Source: Actinomadura pelletieri DSM 43383
Lineage (GTDB): Bacteria > Actinomycetota > Actinomycetes > Streptosporangiales > Streptosporangiaceae
DNA length: 64,000 nucleotides
Assembly: GCF_003634705.1 (NCBI RefSeq)
Contig: NZ_RBWU01000006.1
Coordinates: forward strand, 372,001-436,000
Direction: 5' to 3'
Shown here: in pieces, positions 8,701 through 17,274 of the stretch
Numbering within the stretch: position 1 is the stretch's first letter
Layout: each line of letters opens with the position of its first letter
Position numbers and translations under genes: made by a program
The notes under the pieces: generated by a model
Told to the model about the DNA's origin: nothing
The model's database searches: none
Seen by the model: only the letters and a program-made list of their open reading frames with translations

Positions 8701-11073
8701 GTGACGTCGACGAGCGCGAACGGCACCCTGCCGGCCGGTTCCGAATTCGACCTGATCGACGCCTATTGGCGGGCCGCGAACTATCTGTCGGCCGGACAGA
8801 TCTATCTGCTGGACAATCCGTTGCTGCGGGAGCCGCTGCGGCCCGAGCACATCAAGCCCCGGCTGCTCGGGCACTGGGGCACCTCACCCGGGCTGAACTT
8901 CTGCTACGCGCACCTCAACCGGGTGATCAAGGCCCGCGACCTGGACATGATCTACATCATGGGGCCGGGGCACGGCGGCCCCTCGGCGGTCGCGAACGCG
9001 TGGCTGGAAGGCACGTACAGCGAGGTCTATCCGCTGGTCTCCCAGGACGCGTCCGGGATGCGACGGCTCTTCCGGCAGTTCTCCTTCCCGGGCGGCGTGC
9101 CCAGCCATGTGGCGCCGGAGACGCCCGGGTCGATCCATGAGGGCGGTGAGCTGGGCTATTCGCTGGCGCACGCGTACGGGGCGGCGTTCGACAACCCGGA
9201 CCTGGTGGTGGCGTGCATCGTCGGCGACGGCGAGGCCGAGACGGGTCCGCTGGCGGCGAGCTGGCACTCCACCAAGTTCACCGACCCGGTACACGACGGA
9301 GCGGTGCTGCCGATCCTGCACCTCAACGGCTACAAGATCGCCAACCCGACCGTGCTGGCCCGGATCCCCGAGGACGAGCTGGTCCGGCTGTTCGAGGGGT
9401 ACGGGCACGCCCCGATCGTGGTGTCGGGGGACGATCCGGCCGTCATGCACGAACAGATGGCGACCGCGCTGGACCGGGCACTGGACGAGATCCGCCGCAT
9501 CCAACGGGCGGCCAGAGACGAGGGCGCGACCGACCGCCCCCGCTGGCCCATGATCATCCTGCGGACGCCGAAGGGCTGGACGGGCCCGAAGGAGGTCGAC
9601 GGGCTTCCCGTGGAGGGCACCTGGCGGTCCCATCAGGTGCCGCTCGCGGGCGTCCGGGACAACCCCGCCCACCTCGCGGAGTTGGAGGCGTGGCTGCGCT
9701 CCTACGGCCCGGACGAGCTGTTCGACGAGAACGGCCGGCCGGTCGCGACGCTGCGCGACCTGGCACCGGTCGGGGAACGGCGGATGAGCGCCAACCCGCA
9801 CGCCAACGGCGGGCTGCTGCTGCGCCCGCTGGAACTGCCCGACCCGCGCACGTACGCGGTGCCGACGGACAAGCACGGCACGGGCGTCGCGGAGGCGACC
9901 CGCGTGCTCGGCGACTATCTGCGCGACGTCGTGGCGGCCAACCCGCGCACGTTCCGGATCATGGGCCCGGACGAGACCGCGTCCAACCGCCTGGGCGCGG
10001 TGTTCGAGGTGACCGACCGGGTCTTCGAGGGCGAGGTCCTCGACACCGACGAGCATCTCGCCCGCGCCGGACGGGTGATGGAGGTGCTGAGCGAGCATTT
10101 GTGTCAGGGCTGGCTGGAGGGCTATCTGCTCACCGGGCGGCACGGTCTGTTCAACAGCTACGAGGCGTTCATCCACATCGTGGACGCGATGTTCAACCAG
10201 CACGCCAAGTGGCTGAAGGTCACCCGCGACCTGCCATGGCGGCGCCCGATCGCATCCCTGAACTACCTGCTCTCCTCACACGTGTGGCGCCAGGACCACA
10301 ACGGCTTCACCCACCAGGACCCCGGCTTCCTCGACGTCGTCATGAACAAGAAACCCGAGATCGTCCGCGTGTACCTGCCACCGGACGCCAACACCCTCCT
10401 GTCCGTCGGCGACCACTGCCTCCGGTCCCAGGACAACGTGAACGTGATCGTCGCCGGGAAGCAGCCCGCGCCGGTCTGGCTGCCGATGGACGAGGCCGTC
10501 GCGCATTGCACCCGGGGCATCGGGATCTGGGAATGGGCGTCCACGGACGGTGACGCCGAACCCGACGTCGTTCTCGCCTGCGCGGGCGACATCCCCACCC
10601 TGGAGACCCTGGCCGCGGTCGATCTCCTGCGGGGGTTCTTCCCCGAACTGCGGGTCCGGGTCGTGAACGTGGTCGATCTGATGCGGCTGCAGCCGGTCGA
10701 GGAGCACCCGCACGGGCTGTCCGACACCGAGTTCGACGCGCTGTTCACCACCGACAAGCCCGTCATCTTCGCCTTCCACGGCTACCCGTACCTGATCCAC
10801 CGGCTCACCTACCGCCGCGCAGGACACCCGAACCTGCACGTCCGCGGCTACAAGGAGGAAGGCACCACCACGACCCCCTTCGACATGGTCATGCTCAACG
10901 ACCTGGACCGCTTCCACCTGGTCATGGACGTCATCGACCGCGTCCCCACCCTCGGCGGACGCGTCGCCCACATCCGCCAACGCATGGCCGACGAACGCCT
11001 CCGCCTACGCGCCCACACCCGCGAACACGGCGAAGACGCACCCGAAATCAGCGACTGGACCTGGCCGTACTGA
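8701..11073 (+). CDS. xfp: phosphoketolase (xylulose-5-P/fructose-6-P)
   Basis: Thiamine-diphosphate enzyme of 790 residues that cleaves xylulose 5-phosphate or fructose 6-phosphate with phosphate to give acetyl phosphate plus glyceraldehyde 3-phosphate or erythrose 4-phosphate. Start is GTG 8701 with GGAGGAA directly upstream. Characteristic stretches are IMGPGHGGPS near residue 85, the ThDP/Mg site GDGEAETGPLAASWHSTKF, LNGYKIANPT, and GRHGLFNSYEAF in the second half; length equals the family norm. Acetate kinase follows four bases after the stop, so acetyl phosphate is turned into acetate and ATP without pyruvate dehydrogenase or respiration. A palindrome shared with the stress genes lies in the promoter. 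Confidence 0.96.
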   Translation: MTSTSANGTLPAGSEFDLIDAYWRAANYLSAGQIYLLDNPLLREPLRPEHIKPRLLGHWGTSPGLNFCYAHLNRVIKARDLDMIYIMGPGHGGPSAVANAWLEGTYSEVYPLVSQDASGMRRLFRQFSFPGGVPSHVAPETPGSIHEGGELGYSLAHAYGAAFDNPDLVVACIVGDGEAETGPLAASWHSTKFTDPVHDGAVLPILHLNGYKIANPTVLARIPEDELVRLFEGYGHAPIVVSGDDPAVMHEQMATALDRALDEIRRIQRAARDEGATDRPRWPMIILRTPKGWTGPKEVDGLPVEGTWRSHQVPLAGVRDNPAHLAELEAWLRSYGPDELFDENGRPVATLRDLAPVGERRMSANPHANGGLLLRPLELPDPRTYAVPTDKHGTGVAEATRVLGDYLRDVVAANPRTFRIMGPDETASNRLGAVFEVTDRVFEGEVLDTDEHLARAGRVMEVLSEHLCQGWLEGYLLTGRHGLFNSYEAFIHIVDAMFNQHAKWLKVTRDLPWRRPIASLNYLLSSHVWRQDHNGFTHQDPGFLDVVMNKKPEIVRVYLPPDANTLLSVGDHCLRSQDNVNVIVAGKQPAPVWLPMDEAVAHCTRGIGIWEWASTDGDAEPDVVLACAGDIPTLETLAAVDLLRGFFPELRVRVVNVVDLMRLQPVEEHPHGLSDTEFDALFTTDKPVIFAFHGYPYLIHRLTYRRAGHPNLHVRGYKEEGTTTTPFDMVMLNDLDRFHLVMDVIDRVPTLGGRVAHIRQRMADERLRLRAHTREHGEDAPEISDWTWPY

Positions 11074-11077
11074 GCCG

Positions 11078-12196
11078 ATGCGGATCCTCACCGTGAATCC
11101 CGGCTCCAGCAGCGTCAAGTTCAGCCTGGTGGAGGCCGATGACACCGTCCGCTCACACGTCGAGATGCCCACCGGCGGCGCGGACCGGGTGGCCGAACGC
11201 GTGCTGGCGTCCGTGGCGCGGCTGCCGCGCCCGGACGCGGTCGGCATCCGCTTCGTCCACGGCGGACGCGACTTCACCCGACCCGTGCTGATCGACGACG
11301 ACGTCACCGAACGGCTGCGCGGGCTGACCGGACTGGCGCCGCTGCACCAGCCGCTGTCGCTGTACGCGCTGGGCGAGGTCCGCCGGGCGTTCCCCGACGT
11401 CCCGGCCGTGGCGTGCTTCGACACCGCGTTCCACGCCACCCTTCCCGAGGCCGCCGCGACGTACGCGCTGCCCGCCGAATGGCGGGAGAAGCTCGGCATC
11501 CGCCGGTACGGCTTCCACGGACTGTCCCACTCCTACGCGGCCCGCCGGGCGGGGGAACTCCTGGACGCCGACCCCGCCGACCCCGCCGGTCCCGCCGACC
11601 ACGGCGGCCTTCGGCTGGTGGTGTGCCATCTGGGGGCGGGCGCCTCGCTGTCGGCGGTGGCCGGCGGCCGGTCGGTCGACACCACGATGGGCTTCACGCC
11701 GCTCGACGGGCTGGTCATGGCGACCCGGGCGGGCGGCATCGACCCGGGCATCCCGATGTGGCTGCTGGCGCACGGCGTCCCCGCCGATGAGATCCGCGAC
11801 GCGCTGGAACACCGCTCCGGGCTGAGCGCACTGGCCGGAACCGGCGACATGCGGGCACTGCGGTCCCGCGCCGCCGACGGGGACGAGGCGGCGGTGTCCG
11901 CGTTGGCGGTCTACCACCACCGGTTGCGCGGCTGCGCCGCCGCGATGACCGCCGCGCTGGGCGGGCTGGACGCGCTGGTGTTCACCGGCGGTGTCGGCGA
12001 GCACGATCTCGATGTTCGCCGGCGCCTGGTCGACGGTCTAGCCTATCTGGGCGCCCGGATCGACCCGGAGCGCAATGCCGCCGTCCACGGCGACACGGTG
12101 ATCAGCCCGCCGGACGCGGCGGTCGCGACGGTCGTCGTCACGTCCCGCGAAGACCTGGAGATAGCCGCGGGAACCCGCTCGGTGATGGGCGGCTGA
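11078..12196 (+). CDS. ackA: acetate kinase
   Basis: A 372-residue acetate kinase (acetyl phosphate + ADP to acetate + ATP) of the ASKHA fold. Visible signatures are VNPGSSSVKFSL at the N-terminus, GIRRYGFHGLSHSY, the nucleotide loop HLGAGASLSAV, TTMGFTPLDGLVMATRAGGID and FTGGVGEHD. It is slightly shorter than the usual 390-400 residues, mostly through a compact N-terminal region. The ATG is four bases after the phosphoketolase stop with no strong ribosome site of its own, consistent with translational coupling in one transcript that ends at the hairpin 12229-12252. Confidence 0.95.
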   Translation: MRILTVNPGSSSVKFSLVEADDTVRSHVEMPTGGADRVAERVLASVARLPRPDAVGIRFVHGGRDFTRPVLIDDDVTERLRGLTGLAPLHQPLSLYALGEVRRAFPDVPAVACFDTAFHATLPEAAATYALPAEWREKLGIRRYGFHGLSHSYAARRAGELLDADPADPAGPADHGGLRLVVCHLGAGASLSAVAGGRSVDTTMGFTPLDGLVMATRAGGIDPGIPMWLLAHGVPADEIRDALEHRSGLSALAGTGDMRALRSRAADGDEAAVSALAVYHHRLRGCAAAMTAALGGLDALVFTGGVGEHDLDVRRRLVDGLAYLGARIDPERNAAVHGDTVISPPDAAVATVVVTSREDLEIAAGTRSVMGG

Positions 12197-12228
12197 GAAA
12201 GGGACTCGGCCTGAGAAAGGGACACGGC

Positions 12229-12252
12229 CCGGGACCGCTCGTGCGGTCCCGG
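12229..12252 (+). terminator. hairpin after ackA
   Basis: Ten-base perfect stem CCGGGACCGC / GCGGTCCCGG with a TCGT loop, 32 bases after the ackA stop. No T-run follows, as is common in actinomycetes. Confidence 0.6.
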
Positions 12253-12270
12253 CCCGTGGGCTTGGGCGTG

Positions 12271-12555
12271 CCGGTGGACTCGATCACGATCTCGGCTCCC
12301 ACCGCATCCCGGTCGAGGTCGGCCGGGTCGCGGTGCGAGGTGGGCGGGAACACGCCGCCCATCGATGATCAGCGCGGCTCCGTCGTGCTCCACCGTCCGG
12401 CCGAGCCGCCCGTGGGTCGAGTCGTATTTCAGCAGGTGAGCCAGCGTGGCGGTGTCGGTGATGTCGTTGACGGCGGCGATCTCCTGCCCGCGCTCCAGGG
12501 CCAGACGCACGTAGTTTCGACCGATGCGGCCCAGTCCGTTGATCCCTATCCGGGT
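12271..12555 (-). pseudogene. glyceraldehyde-3-phosphate dehydrogenase, N-terminal remnant
   Basis: Minus-strand reading gives RIGINGLGRIGRNYVRLA, the NAD-binding opening of type I GAPDH, followed by VNDITDTATLAHLLKYDSTH and, after a one-base frame change near 12360, HRDPADLD and VGAEIVIESTG. The remaining two thirds of the enzyme, including the catalytic Cys region, are absent, and the codon where the start should be reads GCC. It is therefore a dead fragment lying between ackA and a universal stress gene. It may mark an earlier glycolytic gene of the island that was lost by deletion. Confidence 0.75.
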
Positions 12556-12625
12556 GGCCTCTCGTCTCCCTCATGGTGGTGCGGTGCGGACGCTTCCAGG
12601 CTCCGTCGGGCGGGAGAACGGCACC

Positions 12626-12641
12626 AGGGACCTTGGTCGCG
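12626..12641 (+). promoter_or_regulatory. degenerate DevR-like palindrome
   Basis: AGGGACCTTGGTCGCG; left half perfect, right half with two changes. Forty-five bases from a better copy at 12671. Confidence 0.4.
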
Positions 12642-12670
12642 ACCACCCGTACCGCACTGCACGTCGACGG

Positions 12671-12685
12671 GGGACCTTCGTCCCT
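12671..12685 (+). promoter_or_regulatory. DevR-like palindrome upstream of UspA gene
   Basis: GGGACCTTCGTCCCT, a near-perfect copy. It is about 200 bases before the ATG at 12888, farther than the other copies, implying a long leader. Confidence 0.6.
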
Positions 12686-12887
12686 GATGCGGCCGGTGGC
12701 GCTGAGGTTCACTGGAGGTGAGTGGGGGAAGCCTGGGTGAACGGCACGGAGAACGGGAGCCCGCGCACCCGTGCAGCGAGTGACGTCGCACAAGCGGCGC
12801 CGGACTTCCCCCACTCTCCGGAGCCGATCTTCAAGCGCCGGACCCGACCACGGGCCCCGGCGCCGAGGAGTGGGGGGAGGCCTGGCG

Positions 12888-13766
12888 ATGGTCGCGCCGC
12901 AGAGAGCCCAACGGTCGCACGTCCTGCTCGGATACGACGGGACCGGGGACGCCGCCTTGCGCTGGGCGGTGGAGGAGACGCGGCTTCGCGGGCTCGACCT
13001 GACCATCTGCCACTGCTGGCACTGGCCGTATCCGGAGGGGCACGAGGACCCCCGCGTCAAGGCGGCGCTCCAGCGGGCCGGAGAGAACCTCCTGCGCCAG
13101 GGCGTCCGCCAGGCCGGTGACCTGGGGGCACCGGGGAAGGTGCACGGGCTGCTCAGACGAGGGCCGGTGAGCGACACGCTGGTCCGCGAGTCCGGCGACG
13201 CGGAACTGATCGTGGTCGGCTCCCATGAACGGCGCCAGGTGCCCGCCGGATCGACGGCGGTGCGGCTGCCCGCGTGCACGCATCGTCCCGTCGTCGTGGT
13301 CCGGCGGTACGGCCGGCCGCGGGGGCTCGTCGTCGTCGGCGTTGACGGGTCCGAGAGCGCGGACGCGGCCCTCGGCTTCGCGATCGAGGAGGCCGCGTTG
13401 CGCGAGAGCGATCTGCGCGTGGTCTACGCGGCGTGGGAACCCGGTGTCGTGCCCGACTGGGAACTGCCCCTCTTCACCGACAGGAAGAAGCTCTACCGGG
13501 CACGGGCCGCCGAACTCGACGAACTCGTCCGGCCATGGACCGAGCGTTATCCGAAGGTTCCCGTGGAGGTCTCGTTGCTGTTGGAGCGTCCCAGGGAAGT
13601 GCTGCTGGACGCGGCGGACGGCGCCGACCTGCTGGTCGTCGGAGATCGCGGCGTCGCCGGCGTCGACCCGCTGCTGCTGGGCGCGACCAGCTCGGCGATG
13701 CTGCACCACGCTCCCTGCACCGTCGCGGTCGTCCCTCCCCGCGATGCCGCTCCCCGCGCCGCCTGA
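12888..13766 (+). CDS. universal stress protein, tandem UspA domains
   Basis: A 292-residue protein with two UspA domains (about 1-145 and 146-292). UspA proteins bind ATP or act as stress-state regulators in the cytosol. The second domain keeps the nucleotide-loop pattern VVGDRGVAGVDPLLLGATSS; the first has a degenerate loop (VVGSHERRQVPAGSTAV). The ATG at 12888 follows a strong GGGGGGAGG. It is the first of six usp genes in the island and is preceded by two palindromes shared with its neighbours. Mycobacterium DosR regulons also contain several tandem UspA proteins. Confidence 0.9.
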   Translation: MVAPQRAQRSHVLLGYDGTGDAALRWAVEETRLRGLDLTICHCWHWPYPEGHEDPRVKAALQRAGENLLRQGVRQAGDLGAPGKVHGLLRRGPVSDTLVRESGDAELIVVGSHERRQVPAGSTAVRLPACTHRPVVVVRRYGRPRGLVVVGVDGSESADAALGFAIEEAALRESDLRVVYAAWEPGVVPDWELPLFTDRKKLYRARAAELDELVRPWTERYPKVPVEVSLLLERPREVLLDAADGADLLVVGDRGVAGVDPLLLGATSSAMLHHAPCTVAVVPPRDAAPRAA

Positions 13767-13786
13767 CCGGCGGTCCCCGGGCCCTT

Positions 13787-13802
13787 AGGGCCGAAGGTCC
13801 CT
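13787..13802 (-). promoter_or_regulatory. DevR-like palindrome before usp-flavodoxin-adh operon
   Basis: AGGGCCGAAGGTCCCT on the plus strand (minus strand AGGGACCTTCGGCCCT), 72 bases before the ATG at 13874. Confidence 0.6.
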
Positions 13803-13873
13803 CGAACGGCGGACCCACGCCTCTGAACCCCGCGTCCGCGTAGGGCGAGGCTGGAAGCCCAGGAGGTGACGAG

Positions 13874-14758
13874 ATGGACGGACGAGAGGTCCTGGTCGGA
13901 TTCGACGCATCACCGGCCGCCGAACACGCGTTGCGTTGGGCCGCGGTCGAGGCGTCCCTGCGGGGCGTTCCCCTGCGGGTCTGTCACGCGTGGAACTGGC
14001 CGTATCCGCGACGTCCCGCGGACGACGACGCGAAACGGGTCGTCCGCGGCATGGGGGCGCTGACCCTGGACGACGGCGTACGGCTCGCCCGCGAGACCGT
14101 CCCCGGCCTCGACGTACGGTCGGTGCTGCTCGACGGGACGCCCTCGGCCGCGCTGCTGACCGCGTCGACGGACGCGGCGCTGATCGTGGTCGGCGCCCGT
14201 GGGGCGGGTGGATTCGACAAGCTCCCCCTCGGATCGGCGGCCGTGCACGTCCCGGCGCACGCGGACCGTCCGGTGGTGGTCGTGCCCGCCCACGCGGGCC
14301 CGGCGCGGGCGAAGCGGATCGTCGTCGGGATCGACGGCTCCCCGGCCGGCGTGGCCGCGCTGCGGTTCGCGCTCGCGGAAGCGCGCCTGCTCGGCGCCGT
14401 GGTCACGCTGGTGTGCGCGTGGTGGGACCCGGGCGCGCTGCCCGGCCCCGACCGGCTTCCGTTCACCGACCCGCAGGCCGTCAGGGAACAGGCCAAGGCG
14501 CGGTTCACCAGCGCCGTCGGGCCGTGCCTGGTCGATTACCCCGATGTCGCGGTCGAGGAGCGGTTCGTGCGGGAGCGCGCCGCGCGCGTCCTGGCCGACA
14601 GCGCCCGCGACGCGATGCTGCTGGTGGTGGGCGACCGCGGGATCGGTTCGTCCCCAGCCACTTTGCTCGGCGCGGTGACCCGGGCCGTGCTGCACGAGTT
14701 GCCGTGCCCGGTCGCAGTCGTCCATGAACGCGACCCGAACCCCGAGGAGTCGTCATGA
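13874..14758 (+). CDS. universal stress protein, tandem UspA domains
   Basis: A 294-residue tandem UspA protein with AGGAGGTGA upstream of the ATG. The first domain opens VLVGFDASPAAEHALRWA and has VVGARGAGGFDKLPLGSAAV; the second opens IVVGIDGSPAGVAALRFA and has VVGDRGIGSSPATLLGAV, so both ATP loops look usable. Its stop overlaps the start of the flavodoxin-like gene (ATGA), and the alcohol dehydrogenase follows 11 bases later, so the three are one operon behind the palindrome at 13787. Confidence 0.9.
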   Translation: MDGREVLVGFDASPAAEHALRWAAVEASLRGVPLRVCHAWNWPYPRRPADDDAKRVVRGMGALTLDDGVRLARETVPGLDVRSVLLDGTPSAALLTASTDAALIVVGARGAGGFDKLPLGSAAVHVPAHADRPVVVVPAHAGPARAKRIVVGIDGSPAGVAALRFALAEARLLGAVVTLVCAWWDPGALPGPDRLPFTDPQAVREQAKARFTSAVGPCLVDYPDVAVEERFVRERAARVLADSARDAMLLVVGDRGIGSSPATLLGAVTRAVLHELPCPVAVVHERDPNPEESS

Positions 14759-15279
14759 TGCGGGTGCTGGTGGCCTACGCCTCCGAACGCGGCGGAACCG
14801 CCGAGATCGCCGACTGGATCGGCGCCGCGCTCCGGGAGGCGGGGCTGGACGCCGATGTCCGCCCGGCCGGCGAGGTCGCGGCGCTGGACGGATACGACGC
14901 CGCCGTCATCGGCGGTGCCTTGTACGCGGGGCGCTGGCATCGGGAGGCGCGGCATTTCGTCCGCCATCACGCCGACGCGCTGGCGCACCGGCCGGTGTGG
15001 CTGTTCAGCAGCGGGCCGCTGGACCACACCGCCGAGGAGAAGCAGATCGCGCCCGCACCCGGCGTCGCCAAGATCGCCCGGCGGCTCCACGCCCACGGGC
15101 ATGCCACCTTCGGTGGACGCCTGTCCCCCGACGCCCACGGCTTCCTGGCCTCCAGGATCGCCAAGCGGGCGAGCGGCGACTTCCGCGACCACGACCAGGT
15201 CGCCGAATGGGCCGCCGGCATCGCCCGGGAACTCAGGGGAGCCACAAAGACCGGACACGGCCGCAGCAAGATCGACTAA
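14755..15279 (+). CDS. flavodoxin-domain protein (protoporphyrinogen oxidase HemG-like)
   Basis: A 174-residue flavodoxin-fold protein. The N-terminus VLVAYASERGGTAEIADWIG is the FMN-phosphate loop pattern (here S-E-R-G-G-T), and VIGGALYAGRWHREARHFV plus WLFSSGPLD are found in HemG-type and related flavodoxin proteins. It could carry electrons or oxidise protoporphyrinogen IX; the sequence does not decide. Its start overlaps the stop of the upstream usp gene, and the zinc alcohol dehydrogenase follows, so it is co-expressed in the low-oxygen set, where a flavin electron carrier would help dispose of reductant. Confidence 0.8.
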   Translation: MMRVLVAYASERGGTAEIADWIGAALREAGLDADVRPAGEVAALDGYDAAVIGGALYAGRWHREARHFVRHHADALAHRPVWLFSSGPLDHTAEEKQIAPAPGVAKIARRLHAHGHATFGGRLSPDAHGFLASRIAKRASGDFRDHDQVAEWAAGIARELRGATKTGHGRSKID

Positions 15280-15290
15280 GGAGCGACGAC

Positions 15291-16331
15291 ATGCGAGCAC
15301 TGGTGTACCACGGCCCCGGGAACAGGGCGTGGGAGGAGGTCACCAAGCCGGAGATCATCGAGGACGGTGACGCGGTCATCCGGGTCGACGCGGTGACGAT
15401 CTGCGGCACCGACCTGCACATTCTCAAGGGCGACGTGCCGGCGGTGACCGATGGGCGGATCCTCGGCCACGAGGCGGTCGGCACCGTCGAGTCCGTCGGT
15501 CCGGGCGTGCGGACGGTCAAGCCCGGCGACCGGGTCCTGGTCTCGTGCATCACCGCCTGCGGGACGTGCCGGTTCTGCCGTGCGGGCCGCTACGGGCAGT
15601 GCCTGGGCGGCGGAGGCTGGATCCTCGGCCACAAGATCGACGGGACCCAGGCCGAGTATGTGCGGGTGCCGTTCGCCGACACCTCCGTCCACCCGTTGCC
15701 CGAGGGCGTGCCCGCACAGGACGTGCTGATGCTGGCCGACATCCTGCCGACCGGTTACGAGGTCGGCGCGCTGAACGGCGCCGTCCGGCCGGGTGACGTC
15801 GTGGCGGTCGTCGGCGCGGGCCCGATCGGCCTCGCGGCGATCATGGGCGCGCGGTTGTTCAGCCCGAGCCGCATCGTCGCGATCGACCTGGCCGACAGCC
15901 GGCTGGAGGCGGCCAAGGCCTTCGGCGCCGACGTCACGGTCAACAACTCCCGCCAGGACCCGCTCGCCGCCGTCCGCGACCTGACCGAGGGGCTCGGCGC
16001 GGACGTGACGATCGAGGCCGTCGGCGTCCCGGAGGCGTTCGAGCTGACCGTCGCCCTCGCCCGTCCGGGCGGACGGATCGCCAACATCGGCGTGCACGGC
16101 GCCCCCGCGACACTGCACCTGGAAGAGCAGTGGATCCGTGACATCACCATCACCACGGGCCTGGTGGACACCTTCTCCACGCCGACCCTGCTCCGCCTGG
16201 TGGCCGGGGGGCAGCTCGACGCCGGACGGTTCATCACCCACAACTTCACGCTGGACGAGTTCCCGAAGGCGTACGACGTCTTCGCCGACGCCGCCCACAC
16301 CGGCGCGCTCAAGGTCGTCCTGACCCGCTGA
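15291..16331 (+). CDS. zinc-dependent alcohol dehydrogenase
   Basis: A 346-residue zinc-containing MDR alcohol dehydrogenase. The ATG at 15291 has AAGGAG upstream and begins MRALVYHGPGNRAWEEV; a longer open frame upstream overlaps other genes and is not used. Catalytic zinc residues are in ICGTDLH and GHEAVGTV, the structural zinc lobe is the Cys cluster CITACGTCRFCRAGRYGQC, and the NAD site is VVGAGPIGLAAI. It resembles dehydrogenases acting on small alcohols, butanediol or polyols. Last gene of the usp-flavodoxin-adh operon, ended by the strong hairpin at 16342. In a hypoxic programme it would re-oxidise NADH. Confidence 0.92.
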   Translation: MRALVYHGPGNRAWEEVTKPEIIEDGDAVIRVDAVTICGTDLHILKGDVPAVTDGRILGHEAVGTVESVGPGVRTVKPGDRVLVSCITACGTCRFCRAGRYGQCLGGGGWILGHKIDGTQAEYVRVPFADTSVHPLPEGVPAQDVLMLADILPTGYEVGALNGAVRPGDVVAVVGAGPIGLAAIMGARLFSPSRIVAIDLADSRLEAAKAFGADVTVNNSRQDPLAAVRDLTEGLGADVTIEAVGVPEAFELTVALARPGGRIANIGVHGAPATLHLEEQWIRDITITTGLVDTFSTPTLLRLVAGGQLDAGRFITHNFTLDEFPKAYDVFADAAHTGALKVVLTR

Positions 16332-16341
16332 ACCGGAACCG

Positions 16342-16378
16342 CGAAGCCTCGGCCGTTTCCGCGACGGCCGAGGCTTCG
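16342..16378. terminator. bidirectional hairpin between adh and devR
   Basis: Fifteen-base perfect stem CGAAGCCTCGGCCGT / ACGGCCGAGGCTTCG with a seven-base loop, between two convergent genes. It can serve both. Confidence 0.85.
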
Positions 16379-16396
16379 AAGGTGGGCGACCGGCTC

Positions 16397-17083
16397 CTAC
16401 TCGCGCCTCTCCTTGGTGGAATCGGTCTTGAGTTTGGCGGCGAGGGCGGCGGCCTGGGTGCGGCGGCTCATTCCGAGCTTGGCGAAGATGTTGGAGATGT
16501 AGTTCTTGACGGTCTTCTCGGCCAGGAAGAGCCGCTCGCCGATCTGCCGGTTGGTCAGCCCCTCGCCGATCAGCTCCAGGATGTGACGCTCCTGCTCGGT
16601 CAGGCCCTGAAGGGGGTCCTTCTTCTTCTCCTGGCGGGTACGGATGCGTTCGAGCATGCGGGCCGTGCTCCGGGGGTCGAGGAGCGACTGGCCGGTCGCG
16701 ACGGTGCGGACGGCGCCGACGAGGTCCGAGCCGTGGATCTGCTTGAGGACGTAGCCCGCCGCCCCGGCCATGACGGCCTCGAACAGGGCGTCCTCGTCGT
16801 CGAACGAGGTGAGCATGAGGCAGGCCAGCTCCGGCATCTGGGAGCGGATCTCACGGCAGACGCTCACCCCGTCGCCGTCGGGGAGGCGGACGTCCAGGAC
16901 GGCGACGTCCGGCCGGGCGGCGGGAATCCGCGCCAGCGCCTCCGCCGCCGTGCCGGCCTCGCCGACGATCTCGATGTCGTCCTCGGCGGACAGCAGTGCC
17001 GCGACGCCGCGCCGGACGACCTCGTGATCGTCCATCAGGAAGACCCGGATGGTCCGTGGGCTCTCTTCGGCTTGACCGGTCAT
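16397..17083 (-). CDS. devR: DevR/DosR-type response regulator (NarL family)
   Basis: A 228-residue two-component regulator. The receiver domain has the acidic pair MDDHEVVRRG, the phospho-acceptor Asp in VLDVRLPDGDG (residue 64), LTSFDDE and the conserved Lys in YVLKQIHGSD; a LuxR-type HTH follows (LTEQERHILELIGEGLTNRQ, then EKTVKNYISNIFAKLGM). This matches DevR/DosR of Mycobacterium closely in layout and wording. The ATG at 17083 has GAGGGAACG upstream. A clean palindrome, AGGGACCAACGTCCCC, sits 67 bases upstream, suggesting autoregulation. The likely partner kinase is encoded 11 kb away at 28169, not next to it as in Mycobacterium. That it binds the island palindromes is inferred. Confidence 0.9.
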   Translation of the reverse strand: MTGQAEESPRTIRVFLMDDHEVVRRGVAALLSAEDDIEIVGEAGTAAEALARIPAARPDVAVLDVRLPDGDGVSVCREIRSQMPELACLMLTSFDDEDALFEAVMAGAAGYVLKQIHGSDLVGAVRTVATGQSLLDPRSTARMLERIRTRQEKKKDPLQGLTEQERHILELIGEGLTNRQIGERLFLAEKTVKNYISNIFAKLGMSRRTQAAALAAKLKTDSTKERRE

Positions 17084-17149
17084 GGCAGATCGTTCCCTCG
17101 GCTCGGCGGTGACGTGGACGACGTTACCCAGCGACCGGCGAACGGTCAC

Positions 17150-17165
17150 AGGGACCAACGTCCCC
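17150..17165 (-). promoter_or_regulatory. DevR-like palindrome before devR
   Basis: AGGGACCAACGTCCCC, with GGGAC/GTCCC arms intact and a different centre, 67 bases from the devR start. Confidence 0.6.
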
Positions 17166-17207
17166 GCCCCGGCCGCGCCGGACACCAACGGACGGCCCCT
17201 GCCGCCG

Positions 17208-17222
17208 GGGACCTTCGACCCT
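17208..17222 (+). promoter_or_regulatory. DevR-like palindrome before nitroreductase
   Basis: GGGACCTTCGACCCT, 53 bases before the nitroreductase ATG at 17275. Confidence 0.6.
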
Positions 17223-17274
17223 GCCGCAGGTCAGGGCGCGAATGGTGGGCTGGAGGGGTGACCAAGGGGGAGTG

